Assembly (NCBI GenBank): GCA_035695045.1
Contig: DASSEX010000058.1
Coordinates: forward strand, 1 to 55,650
Reading direction: 5' to 3'
Length of the DNA: 55,650 nt
Origin: DASSKP01 sp035695045
GTDB taxonomy: Bacteria > Actinomycetota > Actinomycetes > JAFAQI01
Position 1 is the stretch's first letter; every line of letters starts with the position of its first letter. Below, one piece after another: positions 16,666 to 24,886 of the stretch. The notes under the pieces are model-generated. The model was not told the origin of the DNA. It saw only the letters and a program-made list of their open reading frames with translations, and searched no databases. Position numbers and translations under genes: made by a program.

Positions 16666-16676
16666 CCCGTCAGATT
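16656..16676. promoter_or_regulatory. Operator copy B (perfect 8-bp arms) over the DUF35 start codon
   Basis: AATCTGAC at 16656-16663 and GTCAGATT at 16669-16676 flank a 5-base centre ACCCC. The core 17-mer is TCTGACACCCCGTCAGA. It sits between divergent genes, includes the GTG start of the DUF35 gene and lies 24 bases upstream of the F420 oxidoreductase ATG, so one bound protein could block both. Confidence 0.8.
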
Positions 16677-16700
16677 ACCGGACCCAGCCTGGGGGCGCGC

Positions 16701-17603
16701 ATGCCGCCGATCGTCCCGCCCGGAGACCTCGTCTTCGGCATCCAGCTACCGGTGCAGGCCCAGAGCAAGTACTTCGTCGAGCCCTGGGAGCTCGAGGCCG
16801 GGCCGGCGGAGCTCGCCGCCGTGGCGCAGGCCGCCGACCGCAGTGGGTTCTTCTACGTCGCGGTGTGCGACCACGTCGTGATTCCCGACGATCTGGCGCC
16901 GCGGATGAGCGCGGTGTGGTGGGACACCGTGGCGACGCTGTCGTGGCTCGCCGGCCTGACGACGCAGACCCGGCTGCTCTCGAGCGTGTTCAACCTGAGC
17001 TATCGCCACCCGCTCGTCACCGCGAAGTCGTTCGCGACGCTCGACGTCATCTCCGGCGGTCGCGCGATCCTCGGCGTCGGTGCGGGTCACGTGGAGAAGG
17101 AGTTCGCCGCGCTGTACGTCGACTTCGCCGCCCGCGGTCGGCTCACTGACGACGCGTTGCGCGTCCTCGACGTCGTACTGACGCAGGGCGAGATCGACGG
17201 CATGCAGCTCGCGCCGCGCCCGGTGCAGACGCCGCGGATTCCGTTCTGGGTCGGCGGGTCCGCGCCGGCCGCGGTGCGGCGAGCAGCGCGCCTGGCCGAC
17301 GGCTGGCTCCCCCAGGGCACGCCCATCGACCAGATGCCGCCGCTCGTCGACCTCTATCGGTCGGAGCGCGGTGACGAGACCGGAGACATCGGGGCCATCA
17401 CCGAGTGGCTCTATGTCGGTACGCCGTCCTGGGACGTCAACCGTCCGTGCGTGACCGGGTCACCGGAGGAGATCGCCGACTCGCTGCGGGCCTGGGGAAA
17501 GGTCGGCGTCAACCACCTGCAGGTGCGCTTCCCGAGCCGCGACGTGAACGAGCTCGTCGCGCAGATCGAAGCCTTCGGCGCCGAGGTCGGCCCCCTCCTC
17601 TAG
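16701..17603 (+). CDS. LLM-class F420-dependent oxidoreductase (TIGR03619-like)
   Basis: A 300-residue luciferase-like TIM barrel of the F420-dependent type. Characteristic parts are LVTAKSFATLDVISGGRAIL, the GVGAGHVEKEFAALYVDF loop, and PFWVGGSAPAAVRRAARLAD, which binds the cofactor phosphate. The ATG at 16701 follows GGGGG by five bases; the frame extends further upstream but would run through the operator. The substrate is unknown. Divergent sharing of operator B with the DUF35-thiolase pair suggests a step in the same pathway. Confidence 0.87.
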   Translation: MPPIVPPGDLVFGIQLPVQAQSKYFVEPWELEAGPAELAAVAQAADRSGFFYVAVCDHVVIPDDLAPRMSAVWWDTVATLSWLAGLTTQTRLLSSVFNLSYRHPLVTAKSFATLDVISGGRAILGVGAGHVEKEFAALYVDFAARGRLTDDALRVLDVVLTQGEIDGMQLAPRPVQTPRIPFWVGGSAPAAVRRAARLADGWLPQGTPIDQMPPLVDLYRSERGDETGDIGAITEWLYVGTPSWDVNRPCVTGSPEEIADSLRAWGKVGVNHLQVRFPSRDVNELVAQIEAFGAEVGPLL

Positions 17604-17620
17604 GGCGGCAGAATGTGCGG

Positions 17621-18004
17621 GTGACCGCGGAAGTCGACGCCTATCTCCTGCGCCTGGACGAGCCGAAGCGTTCGACGCTTCAGAAGCTGCGGGCGACGAT
17701 CCTGGAGCTGCTCCCCGGAGCCGAGGAGACGATCTCGTACGGGATGCCGGCGTACAAGGTCGAGGGCAAGACCATCGCCGGTTTCGCTGCGTTCAAGAGT
17801 CACCTGAGCTACCTGCCCCACAGCGGCTCGGTGCTGGAGAAGCTCACGGACGAGCTGACGTCCTACGAGGGGACGAAGGGGTCGTTGCACTTCCCCGTCG
17901 ATCAGCCGTTGCCGTCGCAGCTGGTACGGCGACTGCTGGAGACCCGGCTTGCCGAAGCGGGCTTGAGCGGCTACCCCCTGGGAGCGGACCCAGGGTCCGA
18001 CTAG
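17621..18004 (+). CDS. DUF1801 (YdhG-like) family protein
   Basis: A 127-residue protein of the DUF1801 family. The pattern EETISYGMPAYKVEGKTI, followed by FAAFKSHLSYLPHSGSV, is diagnostic. Members are small alpha/beta proteins with a frataxin-like or YdhG-like fold and no firm function. GTG at 17621 lies 17 bases after the F420 oxidoreductase stop. The gene converges on the small secreted-protein gene that ends at 18009. Confidence 0.85.
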   Translation: MTAEVDAYLLRLDEPKRSTLQKLRATILELLPGAEETISYGMPAYKVEGKTIAGFAAFKSHLSYLPHSGSVLEKLTDELTSYEGTKGSLHFPVDQPLPSQLVRRLLETRLAEAGLSGYPLGADPGSD

Positions 18005-18008
18005 TCCC

Positions 18009-18299
18009 CTAGCGAGTGCAGACGGTGTGCGCCACAGTCTGCACGGTCGGGTTCTGGAAGTACGGGCAGAAGATCCGGCTCTCTCGCGGCGTCGACGCGG
18101 GCGCGGACGGCGTACGGACCGCGGAGCCGATCTGGCCGGTGTCGACGCACTGGGGGACCCAGCTGAACGCGTACACGCAGACGCCTCCGTTGCCGTTGCC
18201 ACCGACGCCTACCGGGATGTCGGGCTTGGCCATGGCCGGCACTGCGGAGAAGCCGGCCACGGCGACCGCGACCGAGGCAAGGACGAGGCGACGACGCAT
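18009..18299 (-). CDS. Small secreted protein of unknown function
   Basis: 96 residues. Signal peptide MRRRLVLASVAVAVAGFSAV ends at AMA, with predicted cleavage before KPDIP. The mature part is about 70 residues with a short GNGNGG stretch and four Cys (CVYAF, QCVD, FCPYF, VCTR), which may form two disulphides. ATG 18299 has AAGGA upstream; an earlier in-frame ATG at 18329 would spoil the signal peptide. No family recognised. Confidence 0.75.
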   Translation of the reverse strand: MRRRLVLASVAVAVAGFSAVPAMAKPDIPVGVGGNGNGGVCVYAFSWVPQCVDTGQIGSAVRTPSAPASTPRESRIFCPYFQNPTVQTVAHTVCTR

Positions 18300-18377
18300 G
18301 GGGATCCTTCCGAAGGGCCGATTCGTCACGATCCAAGCGATCCGGCGTCAACTGCTCAAGGGAGGTTGGTCGCTAGC

Positions 18378-19016
18378 GTGGCCGGCGTGACGCTTCCTGA
18401 CGCCCCGGCAGTCGACCGCGACGAGCTCGCGGCGCAGATCGCGGCGCACGAGCGGCAACAGCACCCGCTCGACGGCCGCAAGGCCGCCGCCGTCGCCGTC
18501 GTCGTGATCGGCTCGCCGGCGACGGACGAGGACGGCGGCGTCATCCTCACCAAGCGGGCGGCGCGGATGCGGGCACATCCCGGCCAGTGGGCCTTGCCCG
18601 GTGGGCGGCTCGACAGCGGCGAGACCGCGCGCGGCGCCGCCCTGCGCGAGCTGCACGAGGAGCTGGGACTGCACCTCGACGACACGACGGTGCTCGGCGA
18701 GCTCGACGACTATCCGACGCGCTCCGGTTACCGCATCACGCCAGTCGTCATGTGGCTCGACGGCGGGCTCGGAGCGATCGATCCCAACCCCGCCGAGGTC
18801 GCGAGCGTCCACGTCGCGACGTGGGAGATGCTCGCCGTCGAGCCGATCTTCCTGACGATCCCCGAGTCGGACCGGCCGGTGATCCAGCTGCCGATGCTCG
18901 GGACCCGCATCCACGCGCCGACGGCTGCAGTGCTCTACCAGTTCCGCGAGCTCGCACTCTTCGGACGGGCAACGCGCGTCGACGGGCTCGAGCAACCGAC
19001 CTGGGCCTGGCGGTGA
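18378..19016 (+). CDS. Nudix hydrolase (CoA-diphosphatase-like)
   Basis: A 212-residue Nudix protein. The Nudix box is GGRLDSGETARGAALREL, completed by HEELGL, with all catalytic Glu present. The upstream stretch GVILTKRAARMRAHPGQWAL resembles the NuCoA motif region of CoA pyrophosphatases (L-x3-R-x3-R-x3-G-x3-F/L-P-G-G), so hydrolysis of CoA or its thioesters is a reasonable guess. That would fit the abundance of acyl-CoA genes around it. Start uncertain: GTG 18378 (GGAGG 12 bases upstream) or GTG 18387. It converges on the propeller protein gene. Confidence 0.87.
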   Translation: MAGVTLPDAPAVDRDELAAQIAAHERQQHPLDGRKAAAVAVVVIGSPATDEDGGVILTKRAARMRAHPGQWALPGGRLDSGETARGAALRELHEELGLHLDDTTVLGELDDYPTRSGYRITPVVMWLDGGLGAIDPNPAEVASVHVATWEMLAVEPIFLTIPESDRPVIQLPMLGTRIHAPTAAVLYQFRELALFGRATRVDGLEQPTWAWR

Positions 19017-19019
19017 GCC

Positions 19020-20414
19020 TCAGCAGGTCGAGGTCAGCGGTGTGCCGGTCGTCGCGCTGATGCCTGCGCACTGTTCGGTGACGTAGATCTGCGACGCGCC
19101 GCTACCGGTGGTGTCGAGGGAGTCGTCGGCCCACGCGATCACCGCTCGTCCGTCAGCGGTCAGGTCGACCTGGAAGAAGTCGAGCAGGGCGCGCGTGTTA
19201 CCCGTGCAGGTCACACCCGTGGTGCAGATCGCGCCGTAATGGATGACGTGGTCGCTGGCGACCGTGACGCTCTTCGTGGCGGGGCCGAAGTGGTTGACCT
19301 GCAGCTGCGCCATGTAGACGTTCCACTGGTTCGATGGGTCGTTGTTGTCCACGCCGGTGCCGCCGTACCAGACGAGGTCCGCGCGGCCGCCCTTCCCACC
19401 GACGATCCACGGGTAGACGTTCGCCGTACTGCCGTTGTCGGCCTGGATGGGATCGGTCCAGGTCAGCGAGCCGGGGGCGCGGTACGACGCGTACACGTGC
19501 TTCACGCTTGCCCACGCCGCCCACAGACCACCTTCCTTGTCGACCGAGATCGCCGGGAAGATGTGGTCGTAGGTCTCGCTGCCGTCGCCTTCGTAGATCG
19601 GCGTGTCTGTCCATGTGCGTCCGCCGTCGTACGACGCCGCGAGATACACGCCGTCGTTCGCGGTGTAGGTCGTCCCCGCGACGGTGTTGGCGTTCTCCAG
19701 CGCTGACTTCGGCGCAGTGAAGATCGTGTAGAGCGGCTTCGGTGACAGTGCCGACGTCGGGTCCTCGACGATGGGACCGAGCTCGTTGTTGTACAGCGCC
19801 TGTGCGATGTGGTTCGTGTCGATCGCAAGACCGCGGTCGAGATAGGTCAACCCGCCGTCCGTCGACGCCGCGACGGCGATGTTGTTCGTCTCGATGATGT
19901 GGTAGCTCATGTAGATCGTGCCGTCGGACGCCGTGGTCATCCACTGCCTGTCCGTGCCGACGATCTGGCTCGCGAGCGGGTTCAGCGTGCTCCAGGTCTG
20001 ACCGCCGTCCGTCGAGTTGCCGACCGTCAGGTTCGGCAGCGTCAGGCTCGAGTACGCGATCGTCGGTTCGCTCGTGCCGTTGGGCATCGCCGAAAGGTCG
20101 CAGTCACCGCCGCCGACGCCGTTGTCCGGAGCGCCACGGAAGCTGAACGACCTGGCGTCCGGCGTGAGCTTCCAGACCTCGCAGCCGATGGGCGTCGAAG
20201 CCGGCGCCGCGACGAAGATCGCGCCGGTGTCCGGCATCACCTGCACGCTCGGCTCGGCCTGCACCAGCCCGTAGGGGAAGTCAGCCGTGAGGTGCAGGCC
20301 GGGGGTGAAGCGGTTGGCCGTCGAGCCCGCAGACGCCGGGTTGGCGAGCAGCAACGCAGCGGCTCCGGCCGCGAGGAGCGGGGGCAGGGCGACCCGGCGA
20401 GACATCTTCTTCAC
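19020..20414 (-). CDS. Secreted BNR/sialidase-like beta-propeller protein
   Basis: 464 residues with a signal peptide (LPPLLAAGAAALLLANPASA). At least three Asp-box (BNR) repeats are visible: STDGGQTWS, STDGGLTYL and SYDGGRTWTD, as in six-bladed sialidase-like propellers. The arginine triad and other catalytic residues of true sialidases cannot be placed, so exo-sialidase activity is not claimed. Its 227-base upstream region, shared with the P450, includes a hairpin and operator C. An alternative start is Met4. Confidence 0.82.
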   Translation of the reverse strand: MKKMSRRVALPPLLAAGAAALLLANPASAGSTANRFTPGLHLTADFPYGLVQAEPSVQVMPDTGAIFVAAPASTPIGCEVWKLTPDARSFSFRGAPDNGVGGGDCDLSAMPNGTSEPTIAYSSLTLPNLTVGNSTDGGQTWSTLNPLASQIVGTDRQWMTTASDGTIYMSYHIIETNNIAVAASTDGGLTYLDRGLAIDTNHIAQALYNNELGPIVEDPTSALSPKPLYTIFTAPKSALENANTVAGTTYTANDGVYLAASYDGGRTWTDTPIYEGDGSETYDHIFPAISVDKEGGLWAAWASVKHVYASYRAPGSLTWTDPIQADNGSTANVYPWIVGGKGGRADLVWYGGTGVDNNDPSNQWNVYMAQLQVNHFGPATKSVTVASDHVIHYGAICTTGVTCTGNTRALLDFFQVDLTADGRAVIAWADDSLDTTGSGASQIYVTEQCAGISATTGTPLTSTC

Positions 20415-20641
20415 GCTCCGTGTTCAGGCAGACGCGCACAGTTGAGGACCGCCCGGCATGGTGCGACATCCCCGGGCCCCCTGGCCATGGCGAAGAATGA
20501 CTAGGGAAATGCCATGAGCCCGCCCAGTCAGGGAGCAAACCGGCGCGCCCAGGCCACCACGCATGCCATGAGGACCTCCCCCGTCGTGGCTAGCCAGCCA
20601 CGGCGTGACCGAGCGTGGCCGGCCGGGTAGTTTCTGACGCG
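20415..20641. other. Divergent intergenic region, propeller protein / P450
   Basis: Between two divergent starts. It contains a perfect hairpin CGTGGCT-AGCC-AGCCACG at 20585-20602, and operator C at its P450 end. No open frame with coding character was recognised. The hairpin could be a protein-binding palindrome or a weak terminator-like structure. Confidence 0.5.
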
Positions 20642-20652
20642 ATGTCAGAAAC
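20630..20652. promoter_or_regulatory. Operator copy C (perfect 9-bp arms) over the P450 start
   Basis: GTTTCTGAC at 20630-20638 and GTCAGAAAC at 20644-20652 are exact inverted copies around GCGAT. The first possible P450 start codon (ATG 20642-20644) is inside it; the second (ATG 20654) comes one base after it. This is the most symmetric of the six sites. Confidence 0.8.
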
Positions 20653-21829
20653 AATGGCGCGGCCGGCTCTCGACCTGCTCGACGGCGAGTCCTACGTCCA
20701 CGGCGCGGCTGAGCGCTTTGCCTGGTTCCGCGAGCACGAGCCCGTCGCCTGGGACGAGGGAAACGAGCTCTGGGGCGTGTTCCGGTACGCCGACGTGCAG
20801 CACGTCGAGACCCGCGACGACGTCTTCATCAGCTCCGACACGACGAAGGGTGGCTACCGGCCGAACATCCCGGCCGACCCCGCACTGCTCGGGACGGACA
20901 ACCCGCTGCACGCGAAGCGCCGCAAGCTGGTCAGCCGTCGCTTCACGCCGCGAGCCGTGGTCGGGCACGAGGAAGAGGTACGGCGCATCGTCACCTCACT
21001 CCTCGACACGGCGCTGGCCAAGGACGACGTCGAGATCGTCGAGGACGTTGCCTCCGTGCTGCCGGCCAGGATGATCGGCCGGCTGCTCGGCTTCCCCGAC
21101 GACGACTGGCCGAAGCTGCGCGACTGGTCGGAGCAGACGATCATGCTCGGCGGTGGCCCTCGTTACCTGAACCGGGATGGCGTCGAGCGCGCGATGGAGT
21201 TCATGCAGGTCGCGTTGGAGCTCTACGCGGAACGGCAGCGCTGCCCGGCCGATGACGTCATGACGCTTTGGACGAAAGCAGAGATCGACGGCGTACCGGT
21301 GTCACAGCGTGACGTCGCGAGCGACTGTCTTGCTCTGCTCGACGGCGGCGCCGAGACGACCCGCACCGTCATCGCGCGCGCCATGCTCGAGCTGATCGCG
21401 CGGCCCGACCAGTGGGAGCTGCTCCGCAACGGCGCGGACATCGCGACGGCGACCGAGGAGTTCATCCGCTGGGTGTCGCCGATCCACAACATGTGCCGGG
21501 TTGCTGCGCGCGACTACGAGCTGGGCGGCGTGACGATCCGCAAGGGGCAGCAGGTCGTGCTGCTCTACGGGTCGGCCAACCGCGACCCCGCGCACTTCGC
21601 GGATCCGGAGCGCTTCGACGTCACCCGGCATCCCAACGACCACCTCGCGTTCGGCGTCGGCACGCACTTCTGCCTCGGCGCCGGGTTGGCCCGGATGGAG
21701 ATCCGCGTCTTCTTCGAGGAGCTGGTCCGTCGGGTGAGGGAGATGCGACTGCTGTCGGAGCCGGTCGAGATGCCCAACGCGTTCGTCTTCGGGCTGCGCT
21801 CAGCCCATGTGCGGTTCATCCCCGCCTGA
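20642..21829 (+). CDS. Cytochrome P450 monooxygenase
   Basis: A soluble 395-residue bacterial P450. The heme loop is FGVGTHFCLGAGLAR with the Cys thiolate ligand. The I-helix has LLDGGAETTRTVIARAM with the acid-Thr pair. The K-helix ExxR is in EEFIRWVSPI, and PERFDVTRHPNDHLAF precedes the heme loop. The general pattern is that of actinobacterial CYPs acting on steroids and long-chain lipids (CYP125/142-like group); exact family needs alignment. No ferredoxin gene is adjacent. It starts within or just after operator C and ends overlapping the convergent GNAT gene by 30 bases. Confidence 0.92.
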   Translation: MSETMARPALDLLDGESYVHGAAERFAWFREHEPVAWDEGNELWGVFRYADVQHVETRDDVFISSDTTKGGYRPNIPADPALLGTDNPLHAKRRKLVSRRFTPRAVVGHEEEVRRIVTSLLDTALAKDDVEIVEDVASVLPARMIGRLLGFPDDDWPKLRDWSEQTIMLGGGPRYLNRDGVERAMEFMQVALELYAERQRCPADDVMTLWTKAEIDGVPVSQRDVASDCLALLDGGAETTRTVIARAMLELIARPDQWELLRNGADIATATEEFIRWVSPIHNMCRVAARDYELGGVTIRKGQQVVLLYGSANRDPAHFADPERFDVTRHPNDHLAFGVGTHFCLGAGLARMEIRVFFEELVRRVREMRLLSEPVEMPNAFVFGLRSAHVRFIPA

Positions 21830-22471
21830 CGCGACACCGAGGAACGCCCGGCAGGCCTCGACGCCGGTCAGCTCGATGTCCGTTCGTCGTACCGCCTCCC
21901 AGGTCGCACGCGACAGCTTCCACCGCCGCAGCTCGCAAGGACGTCCGCGCCTCGTTGCCCAGGTCGTCCCGTTCTCCTGATAGCCGAGAGAGCGCGAGAC
22001 GCCGTTCGACGCGTCGTTGTCGACAAACGCCTCGCTCTGCGCCTCGCTCGCGTCGAAGCCGGCGAAGGCCAGATGAAGGATCGCCGATCGCATCTCGCGG
22101 CCGAGCCCGCGTCCTCGGGCACTCGCTGCCAGCCACGAGAACGTCGACACCGCCTTGTACGTCGTGAAGTCCTCGGCGATCAGGTCCTGCATGCCCACGA
22201 GCCCACCGTCGACCTCGACGACGAAGTACAGCCGCCACCACTCCCGCTCGGTCCGCGAGCGACCGCGCCAGATCGCCTTCATCCACCGCCATTCGCGCTC
22301 CGGCGACGGCTCGTAGAAGGAGATCGGATCGTCGAACGGGACCTCGCCGTCCGCCACGACACCCTCGCGAACGACCGGTACCAACCGCTCGAGCTGTTCG
22401 TCACTCGCACCCAACAGCCGCAGCCGCGGCGTCGTGACCGTGATGTCGAACGGCGGATAGGGCAGCACCAC
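21800..22471 (-). CDS. GNAT-family N-acetyltransferase
   Basis: A 223-residue acyltransferase of the RimJ/RimL-like GNAT branch. The opening TTPRLRLLGASDEQLERLVP and the acetyl-CoA loop ASARGRGLGREMRSAILHLA with SNGVSRSLGY are diagnostic. Substrate unknown; proteins of this branch modify protein N-termini, ribosomal proteins or small molecules. Convergent overlap with the P450 3' end. Confidence 0.88.
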   Translation of the reverse strand: MVLPYPPFDITVTTPRLRLLGASDEQLERLVPVVREGVVADGEVPFDDPISFYEPSPEREWRWMKAIWRGRSRTEREWWRLYFVVEVDGGLVGMQDLIAEDFTTYKAVSTFSWLAASARGRGLGREMRSAILHLAFAGFDASEAQSEAFVDNDASNGVSRSLGYQENGTTWATRRGRPCELRRWKLSRATWEAVRRTDIELTGVEACRAFLGVASGGDEPHMG

Positions 22472-22520
22472 GCGCTAGACCGTACGGCGACAGCCGGTGC
22501 GGACGCACGCCCAATAAGTG

Positions 22521-22829
22521 CTACGCACGAGCGACGTTGTCGTCCCGGTGCTCCAGGACGCGGACCACCCATCGCTGGAACGCGTTCAGGTGTTGCGGCG
22601 GCATGGGCACGCGGTTGCCGTCCCAGCCCAGAGCGGTCGCATGCTCGGCGCAGAAAGGCCGCATCGTCGTCTCGGGCATGAAGTTGGGACCAGGGTTGGT
22701 CAGCGTCGGCAGCCAGGTCCTGGTCTGGACGGCGACAGCCGGCTGGTGGCAACCGGGCGATGAGCAGGGAGCGCGATCCCCGACCGGGACGTCGGCTGGG
22801 TACTCGTGCCACGTGACATCTGCCGGCAT
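22521..22829 (-). CDS. Small Cys/His-containing protein of unknown function
   Basis: 102 residues with no recognised family. CSSPGCHQPAVA near residue 22 and RPFCAEHATALGW near residue 62 give a Cys-x4-Cys ... Cys-x2-His set that could bind zinc. The chain continues with HLNAFQRWVVRVLEHRDD. ATG 22829 is preceded by GGGGG; an in-frame ATG at 22874 is an alternative. It is divergent from the TPR gene, which starts 95 bases away. Confidence 0.6.
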   Translation of the reverse strand: MPADVTWHEYPADVPVGDRAPCSSPGCHQPAVAVQTRTWLPTLTNPGPNFMPETTMRPFCAEHATALGWDGNRVPMPPQHLNAFQRWVVRVLEHRDDNVARA

Positions 22830-22923
22830 GGTCGGCACCCCCGTCGCGGCTGAGAACAAGAGCGGACCGAGCATGGTGGGGTGAGGCCGCGCTGTCCAGG
22901 ACCGAGGGGCAAGACTGAGCGGT

Positions 22924-23868
22924 GTGAGCAGGTGGCGGCGGCAGCCGAGACATCCCGGCCAGTCCGTACACGAACTTCGCGGGCAGTATGCCCGTGCATT
23001 CGAGGCCGGCGACGCCGTTGAGGCCGAGCGCCTCGCCCGCAAGGTGATCGACCTGGATCCCACGATCGAATGGGCATGGTTCGACCTTGGGCTCTTCGCC
23101 AAGCGCCGTCGCGACTGGAGCGAAGCCGCTCGGCTGAACGAGCGAGCGCTTGCCCTTTCACCTGTAGCGGCGGAGAACCCGGCCGCGTGGAACCTTGGCA
23201 TCGCCGCCACTGCCATGGCGGACTGGCGACTGGCTCGAAAGGCGTGGACCGCCTACGGCATTCCGGTGCCGGATGGTGAGGGACCCATCCTCGCCAACTT
23301 CGGATCCACGCCGGTCCGGTTGAACCCGCCACCACGTCACGTAGGCGAGACGCCGCTGCAGCTGGACGGTCGCGGTTGGCAGTCCGAGGTGGTCTGGTGC
23401 CGTCGACTGTGTCCGGCCCGCGCCGAGATCGCGAACATTCCGTTGCCCGAGTCCGGACATCGGCGCGGTGACGTCGTCCTGCACGATGGCGAGCCCGTCG
23501 GTCAGCGGGCGTTCGGCGATCGGACGTTCGCCGTGTTCAACGAGCTGGCCCGCCTGACCAAGTCCTCCGAACCGACATGCCGCGTCGCAGTCACCAGTCC
23601 GACCGAAGCCGATGTGCAGGCACTCTTGCGGACCATCGAGGCGTCGGGCCTCGCCGCCGAGGACTGGACCTCCAGCATCAACGTCTATTGCCGGGCATGC
23701 AGTGAGGGCGACGAGACGCCGCATGACCACCGGCCGCAGCCCGCCGAATGGACCGCCGACCGTCAGATCGGACTGGCCGGCGCTCCGGAGCAGTTCGACG
23801 AGCTGCTCACGACGTGGGCGCGGGCCGCCCCCGGTCGAATCAGCTCGAGCATCGAGCTCGTGCTCTAG
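22924..23868 (+). CDS. Tetratricopeptide-repeat protein
   Basis: 314 residues. Three TPR-like helical pairs cover about residues 17-110 (ELRGQYARAFEAGDAVEAER, WFDLGLFAKRRRDWSEAARL, AWNLGIAATAMADWRLARKA). The C-terminal 200 residues form a separate alpha/beta domain with WCRRLCPARAEIANIPLPE and CRACSEGDETPHDH. Similar actinobacterial proteins are uncharacterised. GTG start at 22924. Its last bases meet the stop of the convergent LysR gene. Confidence 0.82.
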   Translation: MSRWRRQPRHPGQSVHELRGQYARAFEAGDAVEAERLARKVIDLDPTIEWAWFDLGLFAKRRRDWSEAARLNERALALSPVAAENPAAWNLGIAATAMADWRLARKAWTAYGIPVPDGEGPILANFGSTPVRLNPPPRHVGETPLQLDGRGWQSEVVWCRRLCPARAEIANIPLPESGHRRGDVVLHDGEPVGQRAFGDRTFAVFNELARLTKSSEPTCRVAVTSPTEADVQALLRTIEASGLAAEDWTSSINVYCRACSEGDETPHDHRPQPAEWTADRQIGLAGAPEQFDELLTTWARAAPGRISSSIELVL

Positions 23869-24779
23869 CGCGTCGACTCCCCCGGAGTCGCGTCAGCGGT
23901 AAGCGACTGCCAGAGCGCCCGCGTCGGGCGATGTTGCAGCCGCTCGGGTGTGGTGCACGCCGCGATGTCGAAGGTCACGGCAGGAGCGGGCATCGGCAAC
24001 ACACGCAGTCGATGAACGAGCGGTCCCTGCCGGGCAACGAGATCGGGCACGATGCCGACGCCACAGCCGAGTGACACCAGGGTCAGGATCGCTTCGTGTC
24101 CCGTCGCCTCGGCCGCGATGGTCGGTCTCACCCGCATTCGCCGGAACCACCGGTCGACGAGCGTGCGTGCCAGCCCGCCGGCGGGTAGGACCCATGGCAG
24201 CGTCGACCACTCCGGGGAGACCGACGGGGACAGGTGGATCGAGCTGTCGGCGCTCGTGACCAGAACCATCGCCGAAGTGGCGATGACGTGTGAGAGAACC
24301 TGCCGAGGGCGACGGGCAGGCATTGCCGCGATGCTGACGTCGACGCCGCCGGTCGGCGTCGACAACCGCTCGAGCGCATCCGCGGCGTACCCGGTCTCGA
24401 TCGCGAGGTGCACCGCCGGATAGGCCTGCCGGAAACGGTCCAGCGCGGTCGGCACGAGGGTCTGGCTCGCCGTCACGGTGCAGAAGATCGAGACAGAGCC
24501 AACCACTGCCCCATCGGGGTGCTCGTCCGGCTCCGCGAACCGCTCCCACTCCGCGAGCGATGCGTGGACGAACTCGAGAAAGCGGATCCCGTCGGGCGTC
24601 AGCGCCACGCTCCGCCGGTCCCGCTCGAACAGCCGAGCGCCGGCATCGGCCTCCAGCCGTGCGATCGTCCGACTGAGCGTCGACGGCGTCACGTGGCACT
24701 CGGCCGCCGTCCGGCCGAAGTGCAGCGTGCGGGCCAGGTGGTCGTAGAGCCGCAGATCCTCGAGCGCCCTCATGCGCAT
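23865..24779 (-). CDS. IlvY-like LysR-family regulator
   Basis: A 304-residue LysR-type regulator. The winged-helix N-terminus (LHFGRTAAECHVTPSTLSRT, then RLEADAGARLFERD) and the effector domain (SIFCTVTASQTLVP, WSTLPWVLP, TGHEAILTLVSLGCGVGIVP) follow Escherichia coli IlvY closely as I recall it. IlvY controls ilvC in response to acetohydroxybutyrate or acetolactate. Here, however, the divergent neighbour is a secreted cupin, not ilvC, so the target and effector probably differ. Repeats in the shared promoter (24783-24820) may be its binding sites. Confidence 0.9.
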   Translation of the reverse strand: MRMRALEDLRLYDHLARTLHFGRTAAECHVTPSTLSRTIARLEADAGARLFERDRRSVALTPDGIRFLEFVHASLAEWERFAEPDEHPDGAVVGSVSIFCTVTASQTLVPTALDRFRQAYPAVHLAIETGYAADALERLSTPTGGVDVSIAAMPARRPRQVLSHVIATSAMVLVTSADSSIHLSPSVSPEWSTLPWVLPAGGLARTLVDRWFRRMRVRPTIAAEATGHEAILTLVSLGCGVGIVPDLVARQGPLVHRLRVLPMPAPAVTFDIAACTTPERLQHRPTRALWQSLTADATPGESTR

Positions 24780-24782
24780 AGT

Positions 24783-24820
24783 GCAACACAGTGTCGCGAT
24801 AGTTTCACTGGACGCAACAC
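24783..24820. promoter_or_regulatory. Candidate LysR binding region
   Basis: GCAACAC occurs at 24783-24789 and again at 24814-24820, 31 bases apart (about three helical turns), in the promoter between the LysR gene and the cupin. The first copy overlaps the small palindrome ACACAGTGT. Same-face spacing fits a LysR tetramer. Confidence 0.35.
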
Positions 24821-24886
24821 CCCGGCGGCGGTCGAATGTCGGACATGGGCAATACGCCCGGTCCGACCTACCTCCGAGGGGGAACG

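Noticed and set aside
19020..20414. Calling this protein a true sialidase
   Set aside because: Asp boxes are present, but the arginine triad and nucleophile Tyr cannot be identified; propellers of many functions share Asp boxes.
23874..23890. CGACTCC-CCC-GGAGTCG hairpin as a possible terminator
   Set aside because: It lies within the last codons of the LysR gene and has no following T-run; kept only as a possible bidirectional pause.
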